Shown here: positions 42,131 to 53,155 of the stretch, piece after piece
Numbering within the stretch: the stretch's first letter is position 1
Layout of the letters: every line of letters begins with the position of its first letter
From: Branchipolynoe longqiensis
Taxonomy: Eukaryota > Annelida > Polychaeta > Phyllodocida > Polynoidae
NCBI GenBank assembly: GCA_030323885.1
Contig: CM059188.1
Location: 117,217,974 to 117,281,973 of the forward strand
DNA length: 64,000 nt
Direction: 5' to 3'
Translations under genes and position numbers: made by a program
The notes under the pieces: model-generated
Told to the model about the DNA's origin: nothing
Database searches by the model: none
What the model saw: only the letters and a program-made list of their open reading frames with translations

Positions 42131-44094
42131 TGACCCTTTTCGGGGTCAAGGTCAATGGTGTTGCTGCTGCTGCAAAGCGGAGGGTCTCCTGTAGTCTTTT
42201 TGTGGACGATTTTGTTTTATATTACAGCGGTGCTAACCTGAATGTCATAGAGAGAGCTACAAACAAGCATAAATGGGATCCATCGATGGTCAGTCTGAAC
42301 TGTTTCAAATTTTCCAAGACAAAAACAGTCTGCATGCACTTCTGCCTGCTGCATAGAATGCATGCGCGGAACCGTAGCTGACCCTGGATGGGGATCCCAT
42401 TAAAGTCGTTGAGAAAACCAAATTTCTGGGCCTCATTCTCGACGCAAAACTGTCTTTTGTGCCACATATAAAGTAACTGAAAACAAGATGCCTGAAAGCG
42501 CTAGATATTCTGAGGGTGCTGTCCAGCTAAGAGTGGGGAGCGGACAGAGATGTTCTGTTCTCCGTGTACAGAACCTTGGTTCGGTCACGAGTGGATTACG
42601 GCAGCATAGTATACGGTTCCGCAAGGAAATCATATATTGGGCTGCTAGACACGATCCACCACCAGGGACTGCACCTGGCCCTCGGGGCCTTCCGCACCTC
42701 ACCGGTTCAGAGCCTTTACGTCGAAGCCAATGGACCATCACTTAACAACAGGAGAATCAAACTGGCCATGCAATATGTAGTCAAGATAAAAACTAATGCA
42801 TTGAATCCTGCACACAATTGTCTATTCGAGCAACATGACGAATCCAGGTATGAAGCCAGGCCGAATTACATCCGGCCACTGAGGCTCCGAATGAAACCTC
42901 ATTTGGAGGCCTTGGGCATGGATTTGGACGTGTTGGAGGATGTCAAAGTCCCAAAACATCCCCCGTGGTCGTTGAGAAAGCCATCGGTTATCCTCCGACT
43001 CACGGAACTGAGGAAGTCTGGGACACATCCACTCGAGTACCAAGGACTGCATGCAGAGATTCAAGGCCAGTTTGCAGACCACCTCTCCATATACACTGAT
43101 GGTTCGAAAGACCAAAGCCGGGTAGCTGCTGCGGCAGTCTGCCGACGGGAAAAATTTGGTGTACGTTTGCCCGATCAGAGCTCGATTTTCACTGCAGAAG
43201 CCTGAGCACTCCTTCTCGCGTTGGAGTGTATCGAGGTATCCAACCACACTAACTATGTTATATACAGTGATTCGTTCTCTTGCCTCCTGGCTGTTGCTGG
43301 ACTGAAAACGAATCACCCTATTCTAGCAAAGGTCATTTATAAAATGAACCAACTGACAATGGATGGGTATGACATCCACCTGTGCTGGGTGCCTGGCCAT
43401 GCCGGCATACAAGGAAACAAATGAGCTGATCGGGCTGCTAAGAAAGCCCTGAAATGTGATCTTGAACCGTGTCTGATCCCTCACTCTGATCTGAAACCAC
43501 TAATAGCCACCCACATAAAATCCAAATGGCAACATGAGTGGGATGAAAACATTAATAAACTTAAAGAAATTGAACCATCTGTGGGAAAGCTACCACAGAC
43601 TCATGCGGGAGGTCGGCGGGACCAAGTGGTCCTTAGCCGCTGCCGTATTGGCCACTCGTGGCTTACACATACTTTTCTGCTCAAGAGGGAACCTCCCCCT
43701 GAATATATTGGGTGTCAGTCCCCGCTGACACTCAAACACATTTTACTAAGTTGCGCTGATTCTTTGGCCCTGCGCCAACAGTTCATGACCTTTTTACTAA
43801 GGTAAAACAGGAAAACATTTTAGTCTTTTTGAGGGCAGCTGGACTGTACCACCTCATATAGTTTATTAAATAGATTCTATCAATTATTAATAAAACTTTT
43901 CTTTTTCTATGGGAATTTGTTTCCCTTGGCCACAAATATATGAGTGTGAGCTTTCTAATTTAATGACACATAATTGATTGTCTGCTTTTACATGTAAAAG
44001 TGATGGTTTGAACAAAAAACAAACATTTCTCACTGTGAATATGGCCTATGCTTCTGACACGGCGTAAAGGAACCACCAATCAATCAATAAAACC
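42131..44094 (+). mobile_element. I-type LINE with RNase H, 5'-truncated
   Basis: TGTTAGGCCG (42121-42130) and TGTTAGGCGG (44095-44104) flank it, a 10-bp target duplication with one difference. The coding part starts within the RT palm (SCSLFVDDFVLYYSGANL, with both Asp of the VDD box near 42199-42213). It continues through the thumb and an RNase H domain to a short C-terminus, then a ~290-bp 3' UTR ending in AATCAATCAATAAAACC. It lies between gypsy gag and the presumed 5' LTR. Confidence 0.85.
42140..43802 (+). pseudogene. RT C-terminus plus RNase H of the I-type LINE
   Basis: Frames in order: palm with FVDDF (42140-42381), frameshifts to about 42560, thumb MYRTLVRSRVDYGSIVYGSA, then HPPWSLRKPSVILRLTELRK. 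RNase H begins SIYTDGSKDQSRVAAAAV (first Asp present) and runs through SSIFTAEA-stop-ALLLALE (Glu present), YVIYSDSFSCLLAVAGL (second Asp) and CWVPGHAGIQGNK-stop-ADRAAKKAL (final Asp). A C-terminal CRIGHSWLTHTFLLK segment with a CADS zinc-like tail follows. The two RNase H stops, at 43204 and 43422, are TGA where Arg-like codons would fit, so they look like CGA to TGA decay. Confidence 0.8.
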
Positions 44095-44104
44095 TGTTAG
44101 GCGG

Positions 44105-44150
44105 CTGGCATCTGACACTATATAATGATGTGGACACGGTGGACCTCGTT
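44105..44150 (-). other. Possible gypsy 5' LTR edge
   Basis: TGATGTGGACACGGTGGA at about 44124 matches TGATGTGGACACGTTGGA at 36957, the 3' tip of the LTR. The position, just outside gag and the inserted LINE, fits the inner edge of a 5' LTR. Sequence further right does not align convincingly with the 3' LTR. Confidence 0.35.
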
Positions 44151-45175
44151 AGCTGTTTGTTTTCCTGTATCCAATGACCCCGATAATTATGCATAAAATG
44201 CTCACGGAAAATCCTCATAACGGTTTTTTTCATTGCTTATCGAGATCAAAGGTCTCAGGCCTGGAGACTTCTAATTTAATTTAAGTCACTTGGAAATAAT
44301 TTCCCAGGTATTGATTGTAACACATTGCTTGAAGGTGACAAAAATTATCAGAATCACGCTGCTATGATCAATTACAAGAGCTATGATGGGGGGGGGGGAG
44401 GTCTCAGGAAAATAATTAATTGGGAATGTTGCGGAAATGGATAAATGTCATTTCAAAATATCAGAAAAGAAGAGCTTTTCATTCTTAACGAGGAAGATTA
44501 TTAATCTGTTGATGCATCTGAGACACCTTTCCAAACCAGGGTTTTTTGTGTGATTCATTATCTAAAGAAACATGACAGTGTAGAACTGATTGATTAAGTC
44601 TTATACCTCTGTCACACTATGACACAACAGGCCAGCAAGTGGCCAACGTAAAAATCACTTATTTACATCGAGATATGTCTAAATTCTCGGAGTTTCAGGG
44701 CCAAGTTGGACGTCAGTGCAACACAGTGGACGTAGGCGAAACGTCAATCGAGCATAGTGGTAACACATGTCAACGCACGAGAACATTAAAAAAACGCTCA
44801 TGGAACACTTGCAGAACGCCGGTGAATGTTATATATGTTATACGATCACCAGAAGTATGCCTTATATGTTAAATACGTCAAAACACGCTGAGAAACACCA
44901 AACGTCTGTTAGACATATGTTAGATGTATGTTATCCATATGTTTTCAATACGTTGTCGATACGCGGACTGTACATTTCTGACGGCTTGAGCTACGCCTGA
45001 CATAGTTCAACGTAGTTCAACATATGTATAATGTACGTGTAACAGTATGTGGCTAATAAATTCCTGACAAAGGATAAAATTGGACAAGTATTAATTATTA
45101 ATCATTCATATATTATTATTAGTTAAACACGAATGATGTGCTGTGAGGAATGTAATAAATAGATTCAAATTGCTG
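44151..45175. other. Unassigned sequence
   Basis: About 1 kb with no recognised motif. A poly-G run sits at 44387-44398. Positions 44640-45060 are oddly rich in ACGT and ATACGT words. The open frames there (44639-44872, 44767-45000) match nothing I know. Confidence 0.4.
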
Positions 45176-45420
45176 CCCCGATTCACAAAACTTGATTTAA
45201 TTGATTTAATTAAATTAATTTATTCCATATATTTCATTTTATTCAGTCTATTAATTTCCCTCATTCAGTTTATTCAACTTATTCCATTTATTCAATTTAT
45301 TAAATTTATCTCATTTATCTCATTTATCTGAATTTGTTTATTTATTTTATTTATTTAATTTATTTAGCTTGTTTCACGTATTTAATCTATTTAATTCATT
45401 TACTTGACATTTGTTAGTTA
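45176..45420. repeat. TTTATT/TTCAATTTA AT-rich degenerate array
   Basis: TTGATTTAAT and ATTCAATTTATT-like units of 5-10 bases repeat imperfectly for about 240 bases. Confidence 0.75.
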
Positions 45421-45592
45421 TAATGATCTATTTGCCTTAATCAGAAAGACCATCTTTGTCAGATACAATTCCAAGACCTGCACATTGCCACCCTGCTGAA
45501 GCCAGTCACACTTGTGCAATGGAGAATGCGTCACTTCCGGTGTCACATACGGTTTCCACCGAAACATATCGGCCGGTGCTCACTAATACTAA

Positions 45593-46179
45593 TAGACTAC
45601 ATCACGGTTCCGACTGCGCATGCGCTGTAAACGGCCGTGGGAGCAAAGCAAAGGCGTGCGGCCATTGACTTTGCCTATACGCGCATTGAAAAATGTCAGT
45701 TTTATTCAAAATTAATAGAAATCCAAAACCCTAACCTTATAAATCTAATATGATCTTTTTGTTAAACATGTTTTCTATATGTGTTCCAAGCGGTTTGTCT
45801 CTAGGTGGTGTGGTTTTATTTTATCAATATTTTACTTTTTCTGTATGGAGATTGCTCACGGCCATTGACAATGCATTGAGTACTCTGGCTATGGCTCTAA
45901 CACTAGTCTGAGTGCCTAGATCTTTCTAAATCTAAATGCACATGGCATAAGATATGCTGATTATATTGATGTAAATGATCAAAGATTAATATCTTAATTT
46001 ATTATATATATTTTTTTAGTTAGTATTCTATGTTTCAAACAAGAGCTGAGTTGAGCTGAAACTAGCACATTTCATAACTGCACCCAGTGTATTAGCATGT
46101 GCCATGTGCTTTTGGGGGGCTTGTTTTGCTCTGATGCATCCCACAATGCACCGCGCCGCTGGAACCGTGATGTAGTCTA
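45593..46179 (+). mobile_element. TIR DNA transposon T1, copy 2
   Basis: 587 bp with ends TAGACTACATCACGGTTCC and GGAACCGTGATGTAGTCTA, perfect inverse over 19 bp. It aligns end to end with 1129-1713, including GGTTTGTCTCTAGGT and CACAATGCACCGCGCCGC. Differences are single bases and small indels. No transposase. Confidence 0.88.
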
Positions 46180-46334
46180 TAACTTATAAAGCAATAGGCA
46201 AAGTAGGGGTTAGACAGTCCTGATGGTGTCAATGTTAACGTAGAAAATCTGCACAGTATTCTATCCCTCAGTCACCCTGAACTAGTCAACCAATCAGATA
46301 TTACTTATTACTAGCTCCCTGTATATACTGGAAT

Positions 46335-47350
46335 GCGACGATATGAGGATGTGAGGATATGAGATGTGAGGATATGAGGATATGAGATGTGATGATATGA
46401 GGATATGAGATGTGATGATATGAGGATATGAGATGTGATGATATGAGTTTATGAGATGTGATGATATGAGGATATGAGATGTGATGATATGCGGATATGA
46501 GATTGATGATATGAGGATATGAGATGTGAGGATATGAGGATGTGAGGATATGAGCATACAAGATGTCATGCTATGAGGAGTGGGGATATGAGATGTGATG
46601 CTCTGAGGATATAAGGATAGGAGATATGGGGAGGTGGTGATATGAGGATATGAGGATATGCAGATGTGATGATAGGATGGAATGAGGATGAGGATATGAG
46701 TGTGTGAGGCTATGAGGATGTGATGATATTAGGATATGAGGATGTGATGATATGTGGATATGATCATATGATCATATGAGGCTATGAGGCTATGATCATA
46801 TGAGGCTATGATGATATGAGGATATGAGGATATGAGGATATGAGGATATGAAGATGTGAGGATATGAGGATATGAGGAAGTGAGGAAATGAGGATATGAG
46901 GATATGATGATATGTTGATAGGATGGTATGAGGATCAGGATGTGATGATATGAGGATGTGAGGATATGTGGATATGATGATATGATGATATAAGGCTATG
47001 AGGATATGTGGATATGAGGATATGAGGATATGAGGATATGAGGATATGAAGATTTGAGGATATGAGGATATGAAGATGTGAGGATATGAGGATATGAAGA
47101 TGTGAGAATATGAGGATATGGAGATGTGAGGATATGAGGATATGAAGATGTGAGGATATGAGGATATCAGGATGTGAGGATATGAAAATGTGAGGATATC
47201 AGGATGTGGATATTCGGAGTTGTGAGGATATGCAGATATGCGGATATGAATATATGCAGTTATGCAGATATACATATATGAAGATATGAAAATATGAAGA
47301 TAGGAGGATAGGAAGATAGGAAGATAGGAAGATAGGAAGATAGGAGGATA
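46335..47350. repeat. GGATATGA octamer array
   Basis: About 1 kb of GATATGAG/GATGTGAG octamers. The left part has a 22-24 bp higher-order unit (ATGAGATGTGATGATATGAG); the right part has AAGATGTG variants and ends in GAAGATAGGA repeats. Open frames rich in Ser, His, Ile and Pro on the minus strand are artefacts. Confidence 0.9.
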
Positions 47351-47454
47351 CTATTTAATCAGCCAGCTGGTCTGTCAGTACTTTTTATGACTTCCATTGT
47401 TTTTACTAACCATCCAGATGTCTTGTACTTTCAACCAATGGACAGGTGGCAGGG

Positions 47455-47530
47455 GAGTAGGCGGGGAACGCGGCGGGGGGGGGGGGGGGGGGGGCGGGGG
47501 GGGTGAGCGGGGGGGGGGGGGGTGCACAAC
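47455..47530. repeat. Poly-G tract
   Basis: Several G-runs of 10-20 bases broken by single C or TGAGC. A G/T-rich flank continues to about 47835 (GGGTGTGTGGGTATGTGGGT). Confidence 0.88.
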
Positions 47531-47879
47531 ACAAGTCGGCGTAGTGGGAGGGTGATGAGAGTGTCTTGTGGTTGGGTGTGGTGGTTGTGGGTGAAGGGGT
47601 GGGGGTTGTTGGGGCATCGGTTAGGAAGGGGGAACAAGGGGACGGGGAGGGGCGGTGCTTGTGATGGGGTGGGCATGACTGAAGACGAACAAGGCTCTAT
47701 GACAAGGAGCATGTAAAGGCAAAGTCTTAGTGGTGCATGCTGGGTTGCCCTGGCGGCGATACAGACTGCGTGTGTGTGCGTGTGGGTGTGTGGGTATGTG
47801 GGTGTGTCTTGGTGGGTGGGTGGGTGGGGATGTGAAGAAAGACATACTCATCGATCAACCCCATATCATAACACATCCC

Positions 47880-48640
47880 CACAGTAAGACGCTCAGCAGC
47901 AGGCAGACCCTCACGAGGAACCACCACCTTCGTAAGCAACCACATCCACTCCACCAAGATCCCACCCAACAGGTTCAACCCTCATGCTGACACCCTTCAC
48001 AGACGTCTTCACCTAGAACACTCGGGCATGGATGTATACAACATTTAGAACCCTGTCAACACTACTTATACTCTAAGCCATATCTTCTGGGCCCTCAGCA
48101 ACGCCACCGATCACCAAGTTGTCATGAGAGACTTTAACACCCATGACTCCACCTCGGGATACAACAACATCGATTCCCCTCAAGGCTGTACCCTCCTAGC
48201 AGAGATCCTCGACTCAACATCCTATTCTATCCTCAATGATGGCTCGCCTACCTACAGAGCAAACACATCGATCCATCTCTGCAACACTGAATCCTGCCGT
48301 GCCAGCTTCCTGGGAGCTCACAACACTATACTCAGACCACCACGCAGCTCTCCTCCACACCAATGCACCCAAAGTCACCCACCCCCCAGCATCACCCAGA
48401 TTCAACCTAAACCACGCAGACTGGGTGACCTTCAACCTTCGTCTAGAAAACTTAATAGATCTGAACCAACCGACCACATGTGATGAGTTCACCACACTCA
48501 TTTACCAAGCAATGAGAGACACCATAAAGCAAACCATCTCCTGTAACTACACTGGCGCACTACCTCTAATGCAATGCGAAGAGCACACAGATTCTGCAAC
48601 AAGTCCTCTACAAGCTCGGCACAAACCCCATCTGAGGCAC
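47880..48640 (+). pseudogene. I/Nimb-like endonuclease
   Basis: The frame from about 47880 has RSAAGRPSRGTTTFVSNHIH, HLEHSGMDVYNI-stop-NPVNTT and VVMRDFNTHDSTSGYNN. The usual GDFN box here is RDFN. After a frameshift near 48240, ELTTLYSDHHAALLHTNAPK carries the SDH catalytic box of apurinic-type endonucleases. A linker with TTCDEFTTLIYQAMRDTIKQ follows. Confidence 0.78.
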
Positions 48641-50100
48641 TAAGGATCTTGTTAAAATAGCCACCAGTTGGGCAAAATATGTCGAGCTTGCTGAATCGGA
48701 CAGGAAGTGGAAACTCTGGTGCACCAAAATAAACTCTCACACCACCTCCAGACAACTCTGGCACAAACTGAACAGCATCAAGGGGAGACTTGCCACCCCC
48801 CACTCTACCCATACCCTGGCCAACTTGCAGCAGAACGCAACAAAAGGTTCATGGACAGAACAGACCCTGCAATCAACTTCCCTTATGCCCACCAACAATC
48901 GCTCACCAGGAACTCCATCTGGAGAGCTGACCTCATAGACATATCAATAGCCACAACGTCTACCCATAATCTTGACAACCACCTGACCAGGGCTGAGATT
49001 GACTGCGCCCTAGGCACCACCACAAAGAAGACAACCCCAGGAGCTGATGGAGTCCCTAACACTGCATGGACCAAGTTATCTGCCACTAACAGAGAAACTC
49101 TCCTCCCCCTCCTCAACAATATCTTCTACAATGCAGACATCCCCCAATCTTGGAAGGATGCTGATATCATCCCCATCCCCAAGAAAACCCTGGACGAAGC
49201 CAGACTCATCTCCCTTCTCCAATCCCTCAGGAAAGTTAGTGAAAGAATCGTCCTCGCCCATCTCCAGATGGTCACAGAAGACCCCCACCACTGGAGGTAA
49301 TTGGCTACCGAGGAGGATGAGGCACCCAGCATGCTGTTGCCACCCTCATCGAGAGCATTTCCTATGGCCTCGGTAATGGACACGACACAGCAACCATCTT
49401 CCTTGACCTCGAAAAAGCCTTTGAGCTTATCGACCATGAGGTGGTACTGACATCGATGGCTAATCTTGGCATTGCCGGCCGAACTCTTGCCTACGTCCAA
49501 AATTACCTCCAGAACAGGCGAGCCAGGGTCCATGTCCAGGGCACCTCTTCTCCCTACCTTCAATGAAAAAATGGCATTCCCCCCTCCTCTTCAATGCAGT
49601 GATGGCATCTCTCGTGAGGAGGCTTAAACAAGACCTAGCCACCCAAGAGATCACAGACACAAAAATAGTCTGCTACGTAGATTACATCGCCATCACCTGC
49701 TCCCATGCGATCGACGCACAGGATCTGGCTCATCAGTTGCTCCACCTGGTAGGAAACACCTGCTGGGACCTTGGACTAAAAATCTCCCCCGCCAAGACCA
49801 AGATCATGCATATGTTCAGAGGTCAACCACTTCACCCCCCCTACCTAGATGGATCCCCTATCGAATGGGTCTCCACCTTTGACTACCTAGGTATCCGTCT
49901 AGACCAAGACCTTAACATGAGAGCCCTCTGCTGCCACCTAGCCACCAGAATGACCAACAGACTCCTCCTCATGAAGAGGATCTCTGGCTTCTCCTGGGGC
50001 GCCTCGGATGGTGTACTCACACTGTTCTACCGCCAGGCAGTCCACTTCCTCTTTGATTATGCCGTGCCCATATTCGCTCTTACAGCTCTCGAGGCCATAA
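48640..50100 (+). pseudogene. I/Nimb-like reverse transcriptase with YVDY box
   Basis: Segments in three frames: KKTTPGADGVPNTAWTKLSA, SWKDADIIPIPKKTLDEARL, LLQSLRKVSERIVLAHLQM (all within 48707-49300); then, after a frameshift, AVATLIESISYGLGNGHDTA, IFLDLEKAFELIDHEVVL (first catalytic Asp present), a stop at 49564, and LLFNAVMASLVRRLKQDLAT. The YVDD box at 49669-49692 reads CYVDYIAITC, so one of the paired catalytic Asp residues is Tyr. Confidence 0.82.
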
Positions 50101-50124
50101 CTCAGGCAAAGGCGGCCTTCCCCC

Positions 50125-50990
50125 TTGCTAAGATGGTCTACACCGGCTCCCTTAACCCAACATCAGGTAGAGCCGGAGCTGGAATCATCATCCCTTTCTC
50201 CAGCACAAAGAACACCAACAGGGTGTCAGGCTTTGCTTCCACTCTTGATACCGAGCTCGCCGCCATTCACTTGGCCCTCGAAGACCTCTACAACTCAAGT
50301 GCCATCATCATTACCAACTCTCTGAATGCCATCAAAGAGATCGCCCACCCAAATGTCCAACATTCCCTTGCCGACGTGATCCAGATTATAATCTCGACCA
50401 GACATCAGGCACACCTCAACACAGGTCCCCTCCCATATAGGACTCTATGGTAATGGCCAGGCCGACTGTGCTGCTCTAACTTGTGCCAACCAAGCAGACA
50501 TGGAGACAGCCATCCCTCCCTCCATCACCAAACTGACTGCCATCGCTTCTCGAGCCACCACCAAACTCTGGGAATGCGCCACACAGAAGGAACAAGTATG
50601 GTACCCTTATTCAATAAGCTGGCTCTGGTACACCCTGGTCAGAACTAACATCCCCCATCCAGTTGGCCTTCCTGCTTCTACCCAAGTCACTGTCAACCAC
50701 TTCAGGACTGGCTACCGCCGTAGGATTGATGTCCCCAAACTCAAGCGCTGTCCCTGTGGCACTAAGATCTTCAATGTGGCCCACATACTCGCCTCATGTG
50801 GCGCCGTCGACAGATCTACCATTAGTGACTTCATGGAGAACTCTGACCACCACACTCAGCGACATGAGGGCTGCTCTGGCCATCCTCTCAGGATTTCCAA
50901 GTCATCCTGAAACGCACTTGCTCGCTTCTACTGCCAGAACTCAGATATCATCAACGCTGTTGGTCGCCCAGACCCTGACACTGAGGGCTA
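50125..50990 (+). pseudogene. I/Nimb-like RNase H and C-terminal zinc motif
   Basis: RNase H starts MVYTGSLNPTSGRAGAGIII; the usual Y-T-D-G-S has lost the Asp. TELAAIHLALEDL keeps the Glu, and IIITNSLNAIKEIAHP has Asn in place of the third-strand Asp. After a frameshift near 50450, LYGNGQADCAALTCANQADM retains the last Asp. A tail with RCPCGTKIFNVAHILASCGA gives a Cys/His zinc-like motif. A 1-bp loss near 50880 breaks the final frame, which is intact in the copy at 6850-6978. Confidence 0.78.
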
Positions 50991-51109
50991 GCAGGCCCCA
51001 CCTCATCCCCATACCTGACTTGACACCACTACCAACTAGCCACTAATTTTCAATAACAACTAACAAATAACCCCACCCACTGCCTCACTAATTCCATCCT
51101 CACTTCACT

Positions 51110-51425
51110 TCTCCCTCTGGCCTTGGCCGGACTTACTGTGCCTACTGGTGAATCTGGAGGGACTGAAGTTTGGATCCTGGTCGAGTCAAACCAATGACTT
51201 ATCAAATAGGTACCTGTTGCTGCTCGGCGCTTGGCGTTATGAGGTCAGGACAGGGACTGGGCTCACAGTGTCAGGATAATGTGACTGTGTGGGACATCAG
51301 GTCATGGTGCCCGTGGTCTGATTTCCCAGTGGGGCAGCACTATAAAGTTGCCATGAGGGTGTGCTGTCACAAGTCGGTGCACATCCTGGTATGGCCTTGG
51401 GTCTTGCTGGGGCGTAAAACTACAC
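51110..51425 (+). mobile_element. SINE-B-like body embedded in the LINE 3' UTR
   Basis: GGTCGAGTCAAACCAATGAC, GGTCAGGACAGGGACTGGGC, GTGTCAGGATAATGTGACTG and CAGTGGGGCAGCACTATAAA follow the SINE-B order to TGCTGGGGCGTAAAAC. A diverged tRNA-like head (GGCCGGACTTACTGTGC...GTTTGGATCCTGGTCGAG) precedes it. About 215 bp of LINE-specific sequence then follows. The same arrangement in all four LINE 3' ends means it was present in the active LINE. Confidence 0.8.
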
Positions 51426-51639
51426 CAACCACCCAGCCTCCCCCGGCCCTCTCAGAGGACTGTGGTTGGGCTCTTAGGCTGCCTTTTTCCTTATTCTCCC
51501 CCCTCCCCCGAATTTCTCTGACCAATACCCATCGGAAGCCAACTCCCAACCACATAGGACCGCTTTAAGCGGTGCCCATACAGTGCTACAGATTTGCAGC
51601 CTTCAGCACACCAACGTGACTGAAAACTCCCCAAAAATA

Positions 51640-51999
51640 TACAACAAAACGACAGACAGACAGGGATGCAGGCTGTACTTAGTGTTATGAACCGGCAGAC
51701 CTGGTAGGAGAGCCGTCAGTGCGAGCTGCTCCCGGGATAGCCCCCAGCCACTCCCGGTCAGATCGATGCCATCGGCAAATTGCCCGTGCACGCAGTGCAT
51801 CCGGCGAGATGTGAGGGATCTGCGGCGGCCCATACCACCGCCCATCCCGCACGTCCAGCCCCCACTCTCCTTCCGCACCTCCCGCCCGCAGGGCCCGCTC
51901 CTCTCGGGGCGAGCAGCTCTGAGCAGCTCTCGATGAAAGCAACCCGGATCCTCAGACAGCACAATGGGCACTGCCCGAGCTGAGGCGGGTGGGTGGGTG
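51640..51999. other. GC-rich sequence, possible exon or CpG patch
   Basis: A GC- and CpG-rich block with overlapping open frames on both strands (for example 51685-51942 minus). I recognise no protein family in any frame. It could be a host exon, a CpG patch or an unknown repeat. Confidence 0.3.
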
Positions 52000-52075
52000 G
52001 TGGTGGGAGTGGGGGTGCAGAGTGGGGGTGGAAGGGGGTGGGTGGGGGTGGGGGGGGGGGTTGCGAGGGGTTGTA
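52000..52075. repeat. GGGGGTGG tract
   Basis: GTGGGGGTGG/GGGTGGGTGG units between the GC-rich block and the GGGGGAGATTGTATGG array. Confidence 0.8.
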
Positions 52076-52149
52076 AATTACACGAGATAGGGCTTATGAT
52101 CCACACGAGGGAATTGATTGGAATAGACCCGTTCGTATTGCATGGGAGA

Positions 52150-52370
52150 CACTGGGGAGGAGGATTGTATAACAAGAATCCGGGGGAGATTGTATGGAAA
52201 GCATATAGGGGAGATTGTATGTCAAGAATCTGGGGGATATTGTATGGGAAGCATTTGGGAGAGATTGTATGGCAAGCACCTGGGAGAAATTTATGGAACG
52301 CATCTGGGGGAGAATGTTTGGCAAGAATCTGGGAGAAATTTATCGAACGCATCTAAGGTGGATTGCACGG
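52150..52370. repeat. ~28-bp array GGGGGAGATTGTATGGCAAG
   Basis: Seven to eight diverged units of about 28 bp with the core GGGAGATTGTATGGSAAGMA and CATCTGGG. They grade at about 52365 into the next array (GTGGATTGTGTGGTGATGAT), so the two arrays look related by descent. Confidence 0.8.
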
Positions 52371-53155
52371 TGATGATCTGAAGTGGATTGTGTGGTGATG
52401 ATCTGAAGTGGATTGTGTGGTGAGGATCGGAGGTGGATTGTGTGGTGGTGGTTGGATGTGGATTGTGTGGAGAGGATCGTGGGTGGATTGTGTGGTGAGG
52501 ATCGGAGGTGGATTGTGTGGTGAGGATCAGAGGTGGATTGTGTGGTGAGGCGATGGGGGTGGATTGTGTGGTGACGTGATGGGGGTGGATTGTGTGGTGA
52601 CGGATTGATTTGGTGACGTGATGGGGGTAGAATCTGTGGTGATGTGATGGGGGTGGATTGTGTGGTGAGGCGATGAGGGTCGATTGTGTGGTGACGTGAT
52701 GGGGGTGGATTGTGTGGTGACATGATGGGGGTGGATTGTGTGGTGACATGATGGGGGTGGATTGTGTGGTGAGGTGATGGGGGTGGATTGTGTGGTGATG
52801 TGATGGAGGTGGATTGTGTGGTGACGTGATGGGGGTGGATTGTGTGGTGACGTGATGGGGGTGGATTGTGTGGTGACGTGATGGGGGTGGATTGTTGGTG
52901 AGGTGATGGGGGTGGATTGTGTGGTGACATGATGGGGGTGGATTGTGTGGTGACATGATGGGGGTGGATTGTGTGGTGACGTGATGGGGGTGGATTGTGT
53001 GGTGACGTGATTGGGGTGGATTGTGTGGTGACGTGATGGGGGTGGATTGTGTGGTGAGGCGATGGGGTGGATTGTGTGGTGACATGATGGGGGTGGATTG
53101 TGTGGTGACGTGATGGGGTGGATTGTGTGGTGAGGCGATGTGGGTGCTAAGCATC
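52371..53155. repeat. 26-bp minisatellite GGTGGATTGTGTGGTGACGT
   Basis: About 30 units of 26 bp (GGTGGATTGTGTGGTGACGT then GATGGG). Variable sites are concentrated at the GACGTGATG part, which appears as GACATGATG, GAGGTGATG, GAGGCGATG or GATGTGATG. A minus-strand frame stays open for 287 codons because no unit contains a stop in that frame. Confidence 0.9.

Larger units (their letters stand above)
47865..51638 (+). mobile_element. I/Nimb-like LINE, nearly full coding span, decayed
   Basis: The order is endonuclease, reverse transcriptase, RNase H, C-terminal zinc motif and a 3' UTR with an embedded SINE-B body, ending CTGAAAACTCCCCAAAAATA at about 51638. Other 3' ends of the same family are at 6208-6978 (minus), 36156-36779 and 58092-58457 (minus). 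Multiple frameshifts, stops and catalytic changes make it inactive. No target duplication was found at the 5' side, where it grades into GT-rich sequence. Confidence 0.85.

Noticed and set aside
51685..51942. GC-rich open frames as a host exon
   Set aside because: No recognisable domain in any of the overlapping frames; kept only as a low-confidence unassigned block.
52291..53154. 287-codon His/Pro/Thr-rich frame on the minus strand
   Set aside because: It follows a 26-bp unit array, 3 x 26 bp giving a 26-residue repeat with no stop. No protein signature.
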